Shown here piece after piece: positions 36,054 through 46,000 of a stretch of DNA of 64,000 bases. Positions within the stretch are counted from its first letter, which is position 1. Every line of letters begins with the position of its first letter. The notes beneath the pieces are model-generated. The model was not told the DNA's origin. It worked only from the letters and a program-made list of their open reading frames with translations, and searched no databases. Location: assembly GCF_029892605.1 (NCBI RefSeq), contig NZ_JARXWF010000006.1:1-64000 (forward strand), given 5' to 3'. The DNA comes from Parabacteroides sp. PM6-13. GTDB taxonomy: Bacteria; Bacteroidota; Bacteroidia; Bacteroidales; Tannerellaceae. The translations under genes and the position numbers were made by a program.

Positions 36054-38474
36054 ATGATGATGAAAATTCGTGCGATAGCGGCACTTTTATTTATAGGAAT
36101 TGCTTCGACGGCATTTGGCCAGGGGAAGGTAAAGATATCGGGGTTTGTGTATGATTCGGACGGGAATCCGCTCGATTTGGTACTGGTGCAGGTCGAGAAC
36201 AGTCCGCTGGCCGGAGATATGTCGAACGAAAAAGGACAATACAGCGTCTCGGTCACACCGGGTGACTCTATCACCCTACTGTTCAGCTGCCTGGGATACA
36301 ACAAAGCCCAGCGTATCCTGCCGGTGGTCGCCAGCGATATGCGATTGAACGTACAGATGAACCCCATGTCTTTCGAATTGGGCGAAGCGGTTGTCACCGC
36401 CAGCCGTCGACAGACCACTGCCATGGAGTCGCTCGACGCGGAGCGCGTACGCTTTCTCCCCGACCCCTCCGGAGGGAGCATTGAAAGCTTAGTGGTCACT
36501 TTTGCCGGCGTCTCTTCTTCGAACGAACTAAGCTCGCAATATTCTGTTCGTGGCGGTAGTTTCGATGAGAATATGGTCTATGTAAACGGCCTGGAGGTAT
36601 TCCGCCCATTGCTGATCCGATCCGGACAACAGGAGGGACTGAGCTTTGTGAATCCAGACCTAACAGAATCGGTCAACTTCGCCGCCGGTGGTTTTGAAGC
36701 CAAATATGGTGACAAGATGAGTTCGGTGTTGGATGTAACCTACAAACGACCTGAAAAGTTGGAAGGGTCGGCATCCGCCAGTTTCCTGGGTGCCAATGCC
36801 TACGTGGGCGGAGCACATGGAAAAGTGACACATATCACCGGGATGCGCTATAAAACAGGACGTTCCCTGTTGCGCACCCTGGATACCGACGCGGAGTTTG
36901 ATCCGAACTTTGTGGACTTGCAGACTTTCATCACCTACCAGGTAGCCCCTAAATGGGAGATTGACTTTATGGGCAACCTGTCGGTCAACAACTACAAATT
37001 CATTCCCCACGTCAAAGAGACCTCTTTCGGAACAGCAGATAACCCGCAAAACTTCGAGGTCTATTTCGACGGACAGGAGCGCGATAAGTTTCAGACTCTT
37101 TTCGGAGCGCTTTCATTGAAATATAAACCGAATGAGAATACGGAGATAGGGATTCAAACCTCGGCGTTCAACAGCCAGGAATCGGAGTCCTACGATATAT
37201 CAGGAGAGTATTGGATGAGCGAACAGGGCTCGGTGAACCCCAACGAAGATGTAAATTCCAATATGACCATCGGACGCTATCATGAGCACGCGCGCAACCG
37301 GCTTCGTTCGGATGTGTTCAATGTGAACCATTACGGAAGCACCCGTTTGGGAAAGCATACCGCGCAATGGGGATTGACCCTGCAAAGCGAACGCATTCAG
37401 GACCGAATCAGCGAATGGGAAAAGCGCGATTCGTCGGGCTATTCCCTACCCCATCAGGAAGATGCGGTGAGTGTGATTGCCAATCTCTATTCCGATCATA
37501 AGATGAATAGCATACGCTTTTCGGGATATCTGCAGGATGTTTTCAAATTCCGTACCTCGAAAGGGCTGTTCACGCTGGTGGGAGGTATCCGCGGAAGCTA
37601 CTGGGACTACAACGAAGAATTTATCTTCAGCCCGCGTGTCTCCCTGGGGTATATCCCAAATGCCAACCAGAACTTCACGTTCCGCGCGGCTACGGGTATC
37701 TATTATCAGTCGCCTTTCTACAAAGAGATCCGTAAGGTGGTGCAGGATGACGATGGCAACGATGTGGTGGAACTGAACGAGAACATCAAGTCGCAGCGCT
37801 CCATCCATTTCATTTTGGGAGGCGATTATTCGTTTAAGACTATGGATCGGAACTTCCGTTTTACGACAGAGGTGTATTATAAGAAGTTAGACAATGTGAT
37901 CCCCTATACGCTCGACAATGTAAAAATGCGATACTATGGCGAGAATTGCGCTAAGGGATACGCCATGGGGCTCGATATGAAATTCTTTGGCGAGTTTGTG
38001 CCGGGCACCGATTCCTGGATCAGTCTCTCGTTGATGAAGTCACAACAAACCATCCGGGAAGATACCGAAGCGCCTATGCCCAATGATTGCGGGTATAACC
38101 TATCGCTCTTCTTCCAGGACTATTTTCCGAACAACGAGCGTATCAAATTGAATTTAACAGGTGTTATTTCAGGCGGATTGCCCGTTACGATCCCACATAA
38201 AGGCTATGAGGCAGGCTATTACCGGCTGCCGGCTTACCGCCGTGTGGACATCGGCCTCTCTTACCAACTGGCAGGCGGCGTGGATCCGATAATGGATCGG
38301 GGTGTTTTCCGTCACCTGAAAAACATTTGGCTGGGGGTAGATGTGTTTAATCTCCTGGATTTCAAGAATACCAATTCCTATTACTGGATCACCGACGTGT
38401 ACAACCAACAATATGCCGTACCCAATTACCTGACGGGACGGCAGATTAACCTGCGGTTGATTGTGGATTTTTGA
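36054..38474 (+). CDS. TonB-dependent receptor with carboxypeptidase-regulatory-like domain
   Basis: This 806-residue outer-membrane protein has a signal peptide (about 1-24, ending ASTAFGQ), a CarboxypepD_reg-like domain (about 27-110; KISGFVYDSDGNPLDLVLVQ), a plug domain (about 115-225; YSVRGGSFDENMVYVNGLEV) and a 22-strand barrel ending in the aromatic ...LRLIVDF. It lacks a neighbouring SusD partner, so it is more like the orphan BtuB/CirA type than a SusC glycan importer; the ligand is unknown. Three in-frame ATG codons lie together at 36054-36062. It converges on the c-di-AMP phosphodiesterase gene with only a few bases between stops. Confidence 0.88.
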   Translation: MMMKIRAIAALLFIGIASTAFGQGKVKISGFVYDSDGNPLDLVLVQVENSPLAGDMSNEKGQYSVSVTPGDSITLLFSCLGYNKAQRILPVVASDMRLNVQMNPMSFELGEAVVTASRRQTTAMESLDAERVRFLPDPSGGSIESLVVTFAGVSSSNELSSQYSVRGGSFDENMVYVNGLEVFRPLLIRSGQQEGLSFVNPDLTESVNFAAGGFEAKYGDKMSSVLDVTYKRPEKLEGSASASFLGANAYVGGAHGKVTHITGMRYKTGRSLLRTLDTDAEFDPNFVDLQTFITYQVAPKWEIDFMGNLSVNNYKFIPHVKETSFGTADNPQNFEVYFDGQERDKFQTLFGALSLKYKPNENTEIGIQTSAFNSQESESYDISGEYWMSEQGSVNPNEDVNSNMTIGRYHEHARNRLRSDVFNVNHYGSTRLGKHTAQWGLTLQSERIQDRISEWEKRDSSGYSLPHQEDAVSVIANLYSDHKMNSIRFSGYLQDVFKFRTSKGLFTLVGGIRGSYWDYNEEFIFSPRVSLGYIPNANQNFTFRAATGIYYQSPFYKEIRKVVQDDDGNDVVELNENIKSQRSIHFILGGDYSFKTMDRNFRFTTEVYYKKLDNVIPYTLDNVKMRYYGENCAKGYAMGLDMKFFGEFVPGTDSWISLSLMKSQQTIREDTEAPMPNDCGYNLSLFFQDYFPNNERIKLNLTGVISGGLPVTIPHKGYEAGYYRLPAYRRVDIGLSYQLAGGVDPIMDRGVFRHLKNIWLGVDVFNLLDFKNTNSYYWITDVYNQQYAVPNYLTGRQINLRLIVDF

Positions 38475-38480
38475 GATTGA

Positions 38481-40553
38481 TCACCCCTCTTCTTCTATCG
38501 CCAATTCTTCCTCTGTCTTTTCAGGAGTCTTCAATTCCGGGTAGCTGACACGGGTATGATACATGGTTTTCAGCTTCTCAATAAACACCTGTTTGATGCC
38601 TAATATATCCCGGAAGGTCAAAGGGGTATTCTTCATCAAGCCATCTTCGATCTGCCCGTCGATGATCCTGTTCACCAATTCGCTGATGCTCTCTTCCGTA
38701 TAGTCTTTCAGACTGCGGGAGGCAGCTTCTACGGCATCGGCCATCATCAATACGGCGGTCTCCTTAGAGAAGGGATTCGGGCCGGGATAGGTGAACATAT
38801 CTTCATTAATCTCCTGATCGGGATAAGCGTTTTTGAATGAGTTATAGAAATACTTCACCTTGCCGCGGCCGTGATGCGTCCGGATAAAGCTGATGATCGC
38901 TCTCGGCAGATTGGCCTTCTCAGCCATTTCAATACCATCTTTCACATGATTAATGATCACCTGCGCGCTCTGTTCGTATGTGAGCTGGTCGTGCGGATTG
39001 ACATTCTTCTGGTTCTCGGTGAAGAATGCCGGGTTTTTCATCTTACCGATATCATGATACATCGCGCCGGTACGCACCAGGGCGGAGTTGGCACCCACTT
39101 TCGTAGCCCCTTCGGATGCCAGGATCGACACCTGGATGGAGTGCTGAAATGTACCGGGAGCTGTTTCGGATAGCTTCTTTAACAAGGGGTTGTTGATGTT
39201 CGATAACTCTACCAGGGTAATGGTCGACATATACCCAAATGCCCTTTCTACCATATAAATCAGGATATAGGTAAACATCAACAGGATAAAGTTGATACCA
39301 AAATAGAGATACATCACCCAGTTGATGCGGTTGAAGTCGACCTCCTGGTAAATAGCCAGCGAGGTGTAACTAATGGAATAAGAAAGAAAGATAAAAAAGG
39401 CGCAACGGATCAACTGGGAGCGTTCCGAGAGGTCTTTCAGACTAAAGGTAACCACCATACCGGCTATCACCTCCAATACGAAGAACTCCAACGGGTAAGG
39501 CACCATAATAGAAGATATCACAATGATGATCAGGTGGGTAAACAGCGCCGTACGCGAGTCGAAAAAAGTACGCACAATAATAGGGACGATCGCAAAGGGA
39601 ATGATGTAAACGCTAAACCAATTGAAACTAACCGCCAGTTCCGTCAACAGAATAAAGATCGTAATATTAAGCATCAGGAACAATACATGCCGACGTCGGT
39701 AGAATATCTTGGGACGAAAAGACCATAAATAGAGCCAGAAGCAAAAGATCACCCCGAAAACCAAAATGAAAATACCGCCCAACTGAATGCCCTGCCGCTG
39801 CGCTCCGCCCGATCGCGATTCGTGAATGATCTTCATGGAACGAAGCACATTGTAGGTCTTCGCATCGATAATCTCCCCCCGGTCGACAATCCGCTCTCCC
39901 GCTTGTATCATACCGGCGGAGATGGGTACGCTGCCTAACAGCTCATCCAACACGCGATCGGTCATCTCTTTGTCGTACGACACATTCTCTTCGAGGTAAT
40001 TGTTTATGTTGCACGACTGAAGAATGGACTTATCGAGGTTGGAAGGCATATTGTTTAATATGTATTCATAGGCGGTGCGCACGGTGAAGAAATCCGATAC
40101 ATAATGGGGTTGTGCCAGGTTGTTTTCCAACAGATTGATCCTTTCCCGCTTGTCGCGCTTCAGGGACTCCATGGTTTGCGCGGAGATAATACCGTTTCCA
40201 TACAGGTAGTTTAGGGCTCTTTCGATGTATTGAGGATAAGGAGCCGGCACCTCCTTCGACAACCTCGCCCGATAATCTTCCTTCAGGCGGTCTATCTGCG
40301 TAGACATCACTTCGGGTTTCACACGGTAATAGGGTTCGAATTGAGCCATCACGCTGTCCTTCTCCGCCTTCACCTCTTCATCGGTTTTATAGATCGGGAA
40401 ATCAGCCGGTGCCGTTAGTAGTTCGTAACGCCAGGGTTTCCCTTCAAAGAACTGATAACGGAATTGCCCTTCGCGAGGAAAGAAGTAAGAGATAATCACT
40501 GCCGCCAGCAGGAAAAAGATAGAGGAATTTATATTTAATCTTTTCAGTTTCAT
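38481..40553 (-). CDS. 7TM-HD family cyclic di-AMP phosphodiesterase (PgpH-like)
   Basis: This 690-residue membrane protein has one N-terminal helix, a large extracytoplasmic 7TMR-HDED domain (about 35-250), seven transmembrane helices (about 255-445) and a cytosolic HD domain with GAMYHDIGKM (HDIG at residues 500-503 of the ATG form) and further His residues in QHSIQVS and FIRTHHGRGK. PgpH relatives cleave c-di-AMP to pApA and so adjust osmotic and potassium balance. The frame extends to a TTG at 40577; the ATG at 40553 (MKLKRLNIN) is the better start. Confidence 0.88.
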   Translation of the reverse strand: MKLKRLNINSSIFFLLAAVIISYFFPREGQFRYQFFEGKPWRYELLTAPADFPIYKTDEEVKAEKDSVMAQFEPYYRVKPEVMSTQIDRLKEDYRARLSKEVPAPYPQYIERALNYLYGNGIISAQTMESLKRDKRERINLLENNLAQPHYVSDFFTVRTAYEYILNNMPSNLDKSILQSCNINNYLEENVSYDKEMTDRVLDELLGSVPISAGMIQAGERIVDRGEIIDAKTYNVLRSMKIIHESRSGGAQRQGIQLGGIFILVFGVIFCFWLYLWSFRPKIFYRRRHVLFLMLNITIFILLTELAVSFNWFSVYIIPFAIVPIIVRTFFDSRTALFTHLIIIVISSIMVPYPLEFFVLEVIAGMVVTFSLKDLSERSQLIRCAFFIFLSYSISYTSLAIYQEVDFNRINWVMYLYFGINFILLMFTYILIYMVERAFGYMSTITLVELSNINNPLLKKLSETAPGTFQHSIQVSILASEGATKVGANSALVRTGAMYHDIGKMKNPAFFTENQKNVNPHDQLTYEQSAQVIINHVKDGIEMAEKANLPRAIISFIRTHHGRGKVKYFYNSFKNAYPDQEINEDMFTYPGPNPFSKETAVLMMADAVEAASRSLKDYTEESISELVNRIIDGQIEDGLMKNTPLTFRDILGIKQVFIEKLKTMYHTRVSYPELKTPEKTEEELAIEEEG

Positions 40554-40609
40554 ATGATAGTAATGTTTGGAACCCAATTATTAAAAAAGACAGAGTGCCC
40601 CTGATTATA

Positions 40610-40617
40610 CAAATGTA
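40610..40617 (-). promoter_or_regulatory. -7 box of the PgpH-like gene
   Basis: The minus strand reads TACATTTG (TAnnTTTG) 56 nt before the chosen ATG; the -33 region is weak. Confidence 0.45.
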
Positions 40618-40648
40618 AATAAATTGTTTATAATGCGAAAAAAAAAGG

Positions 40649-40656
40649 CTATTTTT
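40649..40656 (+). promoter_or_regulatory. -7 box of gltX
   Basis: TATTTTTG matches TAnnTTTG, 28 nt before the gltX ATG; a possible -33 TTG lies at 40624-40626, 22 nt upstream. The gltX and PgpH promoters are divergent and about 30 nt apart. Confidence 0.5.
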
Positions 40657-40684
40657 GCCGCGCATTTGAATAAAGATAACGGTT

Positions 40685-42205
40685 ATGAAATTACAAAAAG
40701 TAAGAGTTCGTTTTGCTCCCAGTCCTACCGGCCCGCTCCATATCGGAGGTGTGCGTACGGCGTTATATAACTACCTGTTTGCCAAACAACACGATGGTGA
40801 CTTCCTCCTCCGTATAGAGGATACAGACTCACAACGTTTTGTGCCGGGAGCCGAGGATTACATCATTGAAGCTCTTACCTGGCTGGGTCTTCGTTTTGAC
40901 GAAGGTGTCGGATTCGGAGGCGACAAAGGTCCTTACCGCCAGAGCGAACGAAAAGAGATCTATCGCCAATACGTGGATCAACTATTGAACCAAGGCCTGG
41001 CTTACATGGCATTCGACACACCGGAAGAGCTGGATGTCAAACGAAATGAAATAGCCAACTTCCAATATGATGCTTCTACCCGCGGGCTGATGCGTAACTC
41101 CCTCACCCTCTCGCAAGAGGTGGTCGACAGTCTATTGGCTGAAGGGGCACAATATGTGGTACGTATCAAGATCGAACCGGGAGAAGAGGTGAAGGTGAAC
41201 GACCTGATCCGCGGAGAAGTGATTGTAAACTCTTCCGTATTGGATGATAAGGTGTTGTTTAAATCGGCTGATCAGTTGCCGACCTATCACCTGGCAAATA
41301 TCGTCGATGACCACCTGATGGAGATTACGCATGTGATCCGTGGAGAAGAATGGTTGCCCAGCGCTCCGCTTCATGTATTATTATATCGTTATCTGGGTTG
41401 GGAAGAGAGTATGCCGCAGTTTGCCCACCTCTCGCTTCTGTTGAAACCCGACGGAAAAGGAAAACTGAGCAAACGCGATGGCGACCGCCTCGGCTTCCCG
41501 GTCTTCCCGTTGGAATGGAAGGATCCTAAAACCGGAGAGATATCTTCCGGATACCGCGAAAGCGGTTATTTGCCGGAAGCGGTAGTCAACTTCCTGGCGC
41601 TATTGGGCTGGAATCCGGGCAATGACCAGGAGATGATGGCGATGGAGGAAATGATCCGCCTGTTCGATCTGACACATTGCAGCCGCAGCGGTGCTAAATT
41701 TGATATCGAAAAAGGCAAATGGTTCAACCATCAATACCTGCAAAAGAAAGAGAATAAAGAGATTGCCGAATTGTTTATCCCTGTGTTGAAAGAACACGGT
41801 ATTGAGAATATCGATCCGCTCTATGTGGAAAAGATTGCCGGACTGATGAAAGAACGCGTCAACTTCGTGAAAGAGCTTTGGGAGACTTCCGCCTTTTTCT
41901 TCAAAGCCCCCGATAGCTATGACGAAAAGACGGTGAAGAAACGCTGGAAAGAGGATTCTGCGGCTCAGTTAACCGAATTGATAGAAGTGTTGCGCACGCG
42001 TGAACCGTTCGACAGCGCAGGCACGGAAGAGGAGGTAAAAGCCTGGATTGAAAACAAAGGATATCACCTGGGGAACATCATGAATGCCACCCGTCTTGCC
42101 CTGGTCGGCGAAGGAAAAGGCCCGCATATTTTCGATATCACGGAAGCCTTGGGCAAAGAAGAGACAATCAATCGCCTGGAAAAAGCCATTCAAGAACTGA
42201 ACTAA
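40685..42205 (+). CDS. gltX: glutamyl-tRNA synthetase
   Basis: This 506-residue class I synthetase charges tRNA-Glu. It has [20 protein letters not shown] (HIGH-equivalent HIGG, residues 19-22), the RIEDTD motif and KMSKS-equivalent KLSKRDG (residues 260-266), then an all-helical C-terminal anticodon-binding domain as in bacterial GluRS. All key motifs are intact. waaA follows after 8 nt, so the two are probably co-transcribed. Confidence 0.96.
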   Translation: MKLQKVRVRFAPSPTGPLHIGGVRTALYNYLFAKQHDGDFLLRIEDTDSQRFVPGAEDYIIEALTWLGLRFDEGVGFGGDKGPYRQSERKEIYRQYVDQLLNQGLAYMAFDTPEELDVKRNEIANFQYDASTRGLMRNSLTLSQEVVDSLLAEGAQYVVRIKIEPGEEVKVNDLIRGEVIVNSSVLDDKVLFKSADQLPTYHLANIVDDHLMEITHVIRGEEWLPSAPLHVLLYRYLGWEESMPQFAHLSLLLKPDGKGKLSKRDGDRLGFPVFPLEWKDPKTGEISSGYRESGYLPEAVVNFLALLGWNPGNDQEMMAMEEMIRLFDLTHCSRSGAKFDIEKGKWFNHQYLQKKENKEIAELFIPVLKEHGIENIDPLYVEKIAGLMKERVNFVKELWETSAFFFKAPDSYDEKTVKKRWKEDSAAQLTELIEVLRTREPFDSAGTEEEVKAWIENKGYHLGNIMNATRLALVGEGKGPHIFDITEALGKEETINRLEKAIQELN

Positions 42206-42213
42206 TCATTCTC

Positions 42214-43449
42214 ATGTTTTACAGTCTGCTTATACACCTGTATTCTTTTTTTATTGCGTTAGCCGCCCCTTTCCACAAGAAAGCCAGACTGATGCGGTTA
42301 GGACAATGGAAAACCAATTCCATTCTTCGGGAGAAAATCGACCGGAACGCGAAGTATATCTGGTTTCATGCCGCCTCGCTCGGTGAGTTTGAGCAGGGGC
42401 GTCCGATGATGGAGAAGATAAAAGCAGACTATCCCCAGTACAAAATCCTATTGACCTTCTTCTCTCCTTCCGGCTATGAGGTGCGAAAAAACTATGAAGG
42501 AGCCGACGTGATCTGCTACCTTCCCTTTGATAGCCCCTATAAGGTAAAGAAGTTCATACACCTGGCTAATCCGGCGATGGCGATTTTCATTAAATATGAG
42601 TTCTGGTCGAACTATCTGCATGAACTGCGTCGCAACCATATTCCGACATACATCATCTCGGCTATTTTCCGCCCGGAGCAGATATTTTTTAAATGGTATG
42701 GAAGAGGCTACCGCAAGGTACTTCGCTGTTTCGATCATTTGTTCGTGCAAGACGACCAATCGCTTCAATTACTGCAACGATATGGTATTCCTAATGCCAC
42801 GGTAGCCGGTGATACCCGCTTCGACCGTGTGTGGGATGTATACAATCGTCGTCGGGAGATTCCGGCTGTCGAACAATTCGTCGATCAGGCCAAAGCCAAC
42901 GGACAACGCATCCTGGTTGCCGGCAGTTCCTGGCCGCAGGATGAAGCCATTTTCATTGAATACTTCAATAACCAACCGGATATCCGACTGATTATTGCCC
43001 CGCATGAGATACACCGCGAGCATCTGATGCATATCGAAGCGCTCCTGAAACGCTCTTCTATTCGTCTGTCGGACGGATTTGCCCGGGACAAATTCAATCG
43101 CGATTGCATTATCGTGGATAGCTTCGGCATGCTCTCTTCTATCTATCGCTATGCCGATATCGCTTACATTGGCGGAGGGTTTGGCGCGGGTATCCACAAC
43201 ACACTGGAGGCTGCCGTCTACGGCATACCGGTGCTCTTCGGTCCTAAGTATCAAAAGTTCAAAGAAGCCCGTGATCTGATTGCGATCGGTGGTGCCTTCT
43301 CTATTACGAAAGCGAGCGAATTCGACGACCGCATGAATGATCTGCTCACCTATAACGAACTTCGCGAGGAAGCAGGTAAAGCAGCCGGACGCTTCGTCTG
43401 TGAGCATACCGGTGGCACGCAAAAGATATTAGCGGCTTTGCCTCTCTAA
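42214..43449 (+). CDS. waaA: 3-deoxy-D-manno-octulosonic acid (Kdo) transferase
   Basis: This 411-residue GT30 glycosyltransferase adds Kdo to lipid A precursor at the cytosolic face of the inner membrane. It has an N-terminal membrane anchor (SLLIHLYSFFIALAAPFHKKA) and family motifs WFHAASLGEFEQGRP, ILLTFFSPSGYEVRKNY, YLPFDSP, VAGDTRFDRV, AGSSWPQDE and GGGFGAGIHNTLEAAVYGIPVLFGP. It lies 8 nt after gltX. With the kdsC-like gene at 33.6 kb it supports a lipopolysaccharide-bearing Gram-negative. Confidence 0.93.
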   Translation: MFYSLLIHLYSFFIALAAPFHKKARLMRLGQWKTNSILREKIDRNAKYIWFHAASLGEFEQGRPMMEKIKADYPQYKILLTFFSPSGYEVRKNYEGADVICYLPFDSPYKVKKFIHLANPAMAIFIKYEFWSNYLHELRRNHIPTYIISAIFRPEQIFFKWYGRGYRKVLRCFDHLFVQDDQSLQLLQRYGIPNATVAGDTRFDRVWDVYNRRREIPAVEQFVDQAKANGQRILVAGSSWPQDEAIFIEYFNNQPDIRLIIAPHEIHREHLMHIEALLKRSSIRLSDGFARDKFNRDCIIVDSFGMLSSIYRYADIAYIGGGFGAGIHNTLEAAVYGIPVLFGPKYQKFKEARDLIAIGGAFSITKASEFDDRMNDLLTYNELREEAGKAAGRFVCEHTGGTQKILAALPL

Positions 43450-43524
43450 GCTACCCAGTGTACGGTTATTTCGTATTTTATTAATTATTAAGACAGTCAT
43501 AGACTGCCGGCTATCCTTTTTTAC

Positions 43525-43532
43525 TATTTTTG
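43525..43532 (+). promoter_or_regulatory. -7 box upstream of tandem beta-propeller lipoproteins
   Basis: TATTTTTG matches TAnnTTTG, 30 nt before the first lipoprotein ATG. No clear -33 is present. Confidence 0.45.
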
Positions 43533-43562
43533 CTTATTATAAAAGCATAAAAAACGAATAAT

Positions 43563-44732
43563 ATGAAAACACCGTCTACCTATCCGCTCTTTCTTTTGAT
43601 TATCCTTTTAGCCCTTTCCGGCTGTAATAGTAAAAATGGTTCCGATGAGACAGGACTATTAGTTGTCGATGTCGAGAAAAAACATCCTTCCAAGCGACTA
43701 TCACTGCAAGAAATAGCGTATGTCGAATACATCCCGTTGGAAACATCAGAAGACTTTCTCTGGACCGGTACGCCGGATGCTTTCACAAACCAGTATATCA
43801 TTAATAAGAACCTCACAGCCGGCACCATTATGTTCTTCGACAAAAAAGGAAAAACTTCACATTCCTTCAACCGTCAGGGGAATGGCGCCGAAGAATATGC
43901 TCCATACAGTCCGGTTCTTTTCGATGAAGAACATCAGGAAGTCATCGTCAATGACGTGCGCAAAGCCAAACTGTATATCTACGACCTGCAGGGTCGTTTC
44001 AAACGCAATCTGAACTTTCCGGAGGGCAAGTATTACAATCATCTGGTGAGTTTTGATGATAATAGCTATATTGCCTACAATATGGAGTATGATGATGCAA
44101 AGCCAAACACCTATCAGTTTCTCTCGAAAGAGACCGGAGAAATTGTCGACGAGATCGTTATTCCCGCCACAGGAGAAAAGATCAGCGAGTTTGTCAAAAT
44201 ACCAAGAGGTGATTTTACGGTTATGTTTACTTTCCAGACCTACCCTATTATTACGACCTCTTCCGGATTGATTTTACATGAGCTGTCTAACGATACGATC
44301 TTTGGCATCAACACCTCCAAAGAGCTACAACCTTTATATATCCAGACCCCTTCCCGGGCAAGTATGGATCCGCAATTGATCCTTTATCCGGCAGCCAACA
44401 CCCGGGATCATCTCTTTTTCTATACCGTAGAAAAGAAATTTGACGACAATACCCGAAAAGGATTTGAAGAGAAATACATTATGTATGAGAAGAATACAAA
44501 AGCCTTCTTTGAACCGGAGATCTACAATGCCGATTATGTTTCCGAGAAAGTGGTAAACCCTTTCATCACCACCTTCTCCGACGGAAAGTCTATGACCTAT
44601 GTAAAGGTATTGAACACCATCGACCTGATCGAATCCTACGAGAAGGGCGACTTAAAAGGAGAATTGAAAGAGATTGCCTCCCGCCTGGACGAAGAAGACA
44701 ATCCGGTATTGATGGTTATCACCTATAAATAA
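43563..44732 (+). CDS. 6-bladed beta-propeller lipoprotein
   Basis: This 389-residue lipoprotein (lipobox ALSGC, Cys21) has the family pattern YVEYIPLETSEDFLW, FFDKKGKTSHSFNRQGNGAEEYAPYS (the G.G.EEY turn), EVIVNDVRKAKLYIYDLQG. It is a close paralogue of the next gene: the last 40 residues (NTIDLIESYEKGDLKGELKE...DEEDNPVLM) are almost identical at both protein and DNA level, so a recent tandem duplication or gene conversion is likely. Function is unknown. Confidence 0.82.
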   Translation: MKTPSTYPLFLLIILLALSGCNSKNGSDETGLLVVDVEKKHPSKRLSLQEIAYVEYIPLETSEDFLWTGTPDAFTNQYIINKNLTAGTIMFFDKKGKTSHSFNRQGNGAEEYAPYSPVLFDEEHQEVIVNDVRKAKLYIYDLQGRFKRNLNFPEGKYYNHLVSFDDNSYIAYNMEYDDAKPNTYQFLSKETGEIVDEIVIPATGEKISEFVKIPRGDFTVMFTFQTYPIITTSSGLILHELSNDTIFGINTSKELQPLYIQTPSRASMDPQLILYPAANTRDHLFFYTVEKKFDDNTRKGFEEKYIMYEKNTKAFFEPEIYNADYVSEKVVNPFITTFSDGKSMTYVKVLNTIDLIESYEKGDLKGELKEIASRLDEEDNPVLMVITYK

Positions 44733-44764
44733 ACGTTATTTTTCAACCATATAAAAAAACAGAA

Positions 44765-45931
44765 ATGAAAACAGGTCGCACCCACCTCTCTCTATCGTTA
44801 GTATGCCTTTTACTTCTTGGTAGTTGCAGCTCAAAACAAGCCAAGACAGATGAGAGCGAATTGGTCGTTGTCAATGTCGAAAAGAGTTATCCGGGCAAGA
44901 AACTGAAATTGCAGGATATAGGAAAAGTGGAATATCTTCCCTTGGAAACATCGGATGAATTCCTATGGAGCATACCCAGCGTCAACAGCATATCCGACAC
45001 CTATATCACAAACTACGACAGTGAGAATGGGACGCTACTTATTTTCGATCGCAACGGAAAGGGTGTCTCCACCTTCAACCACCAGGGAGGCAGTGGCGAG
45101 GAATACGCGCCTTACAGCGAAGTCATGCTCGACGAAGAGAATAGGGAGATCATCGTCAACGACAGCCACTCGGAGAAGATATTCGTGTATGATATAACGG
45201 GGTCGTTCAAGCGGGTAATGGACTATGCCGAAGGCAAAAAGTATTACTCGCTTGCCAACTACGACAGGGGCACGTTTTTAGCCTACAACCAGCAAATAGA
45301 AGATGATCAGGCAAACTCCTTTCTTATCCTCTCCAAAGAGACCGGAGAGATCATCGAAGAGATTGTCATTCCGGCTACCGGGAAGAAATTATCGGCAAGA
45401 ATCGAAAGCAGCTTAAACGGTAATCCGGTAACCATTTCTTTCAACTACTATCCGATCATTCCCGCCTATCCGGATCTTGCCTTGAATGAGATATCCAATG
45501 ATACCCTCTTTGCCTTTTCTCCTTCGCAAGCGTTACGTCCCATATGCGTGCAGACTCCTTCCCGGGAGACAATGAATCCTGTCGTATTCCTCTATCTTGC
45601 CAAAGAGAGTAAAGACTATCTGTTTTTCCATACAAGAGAGAATACATTCGATCTGGACAAAATGGTTGGAGGCAACAGTCGATTCCTCGCTTACGACAAG
45701 CGAGAAAAGAGCTTTTACGAAGCAGAACTGACTGACGAAAACCAAATAGGCAAGGGATATGCCCTCAACTCTCAGTCAGAAGTACCGTTGAATCAATTCG
45801 TACAAGTCCTGAACACCATCGACCTGATCGAAGCCTACGAGAAAGGCGAACTCAAAGGCGAATTGAAAGAGATTGCCTCCCAATTGGACGAAGAGGACAA
45901 TCCGGTGTTGATGATTGTGACCTTTTTATAA
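44765..45931 (+). CDS. 6-bladed beta-propeller lipoprotein
   Basis: This 388-residue lipoprotein (lipobox LLGSC, Cys21) is the tandem paralogue of the preceding gene, 32 nt downstream. Shared blocks are KVEYLPLETSDEFLWS, FDRNGKGVSTFNHQGGSGEEYAPYS, REIIVNDSHSEKIFVYDITG and the conserved C-terminus. The middle blades differ more than the ends. As with the trio at 4.8-8.3 kb, no enzyme motif is recognisable. Confidence 0.82.
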   Translation: MKTGRTHLSLSLVCLLLLGSCSSKQAKTDESELVVVNVEKSYPGKKLKLQDIGKVEYLPLETSDEFLWSIPSVNSISDTYITNYDSENGTLLIFDRNGKGVSTFNHQGGSGEEYAPYSEVMLDEENREIIVNDSHSEKIFVYDITGSFKRVMDYAEGKKYYSLANYDRGTFLAYNQQIEDDQANSFLILSKETGEIIEEIVIPATGKKLSARIESSLNGNPVTISFNYYPIIPAYPDLALNEISNDTLFAFSPSQALRPICVQTPSRETMNPVVFLYLAKESKDYLFFHTRENTFDLDKMVGGNSRFLAYDKREKSFYEAELTDENQIGKGYALNSQSEVPLNQFVQVLNTIDLIEAYEKGELKGELKEIASQLDEEDNPVLMIVTFL

Positions 45932-46000
45932 AGACTGATGAAATTAAGTTTGCTCCTTTGAGGAGAGTAAACTTCGTTTAACCTTAAGACAATTTCCGAT

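Noticed and set aside
36054-38474. SusC-type glycan importer
   Set aside because: No SusD partner lies nearby and the length (806 residues) is short for SusC; it is kept as a general TonB receptor.
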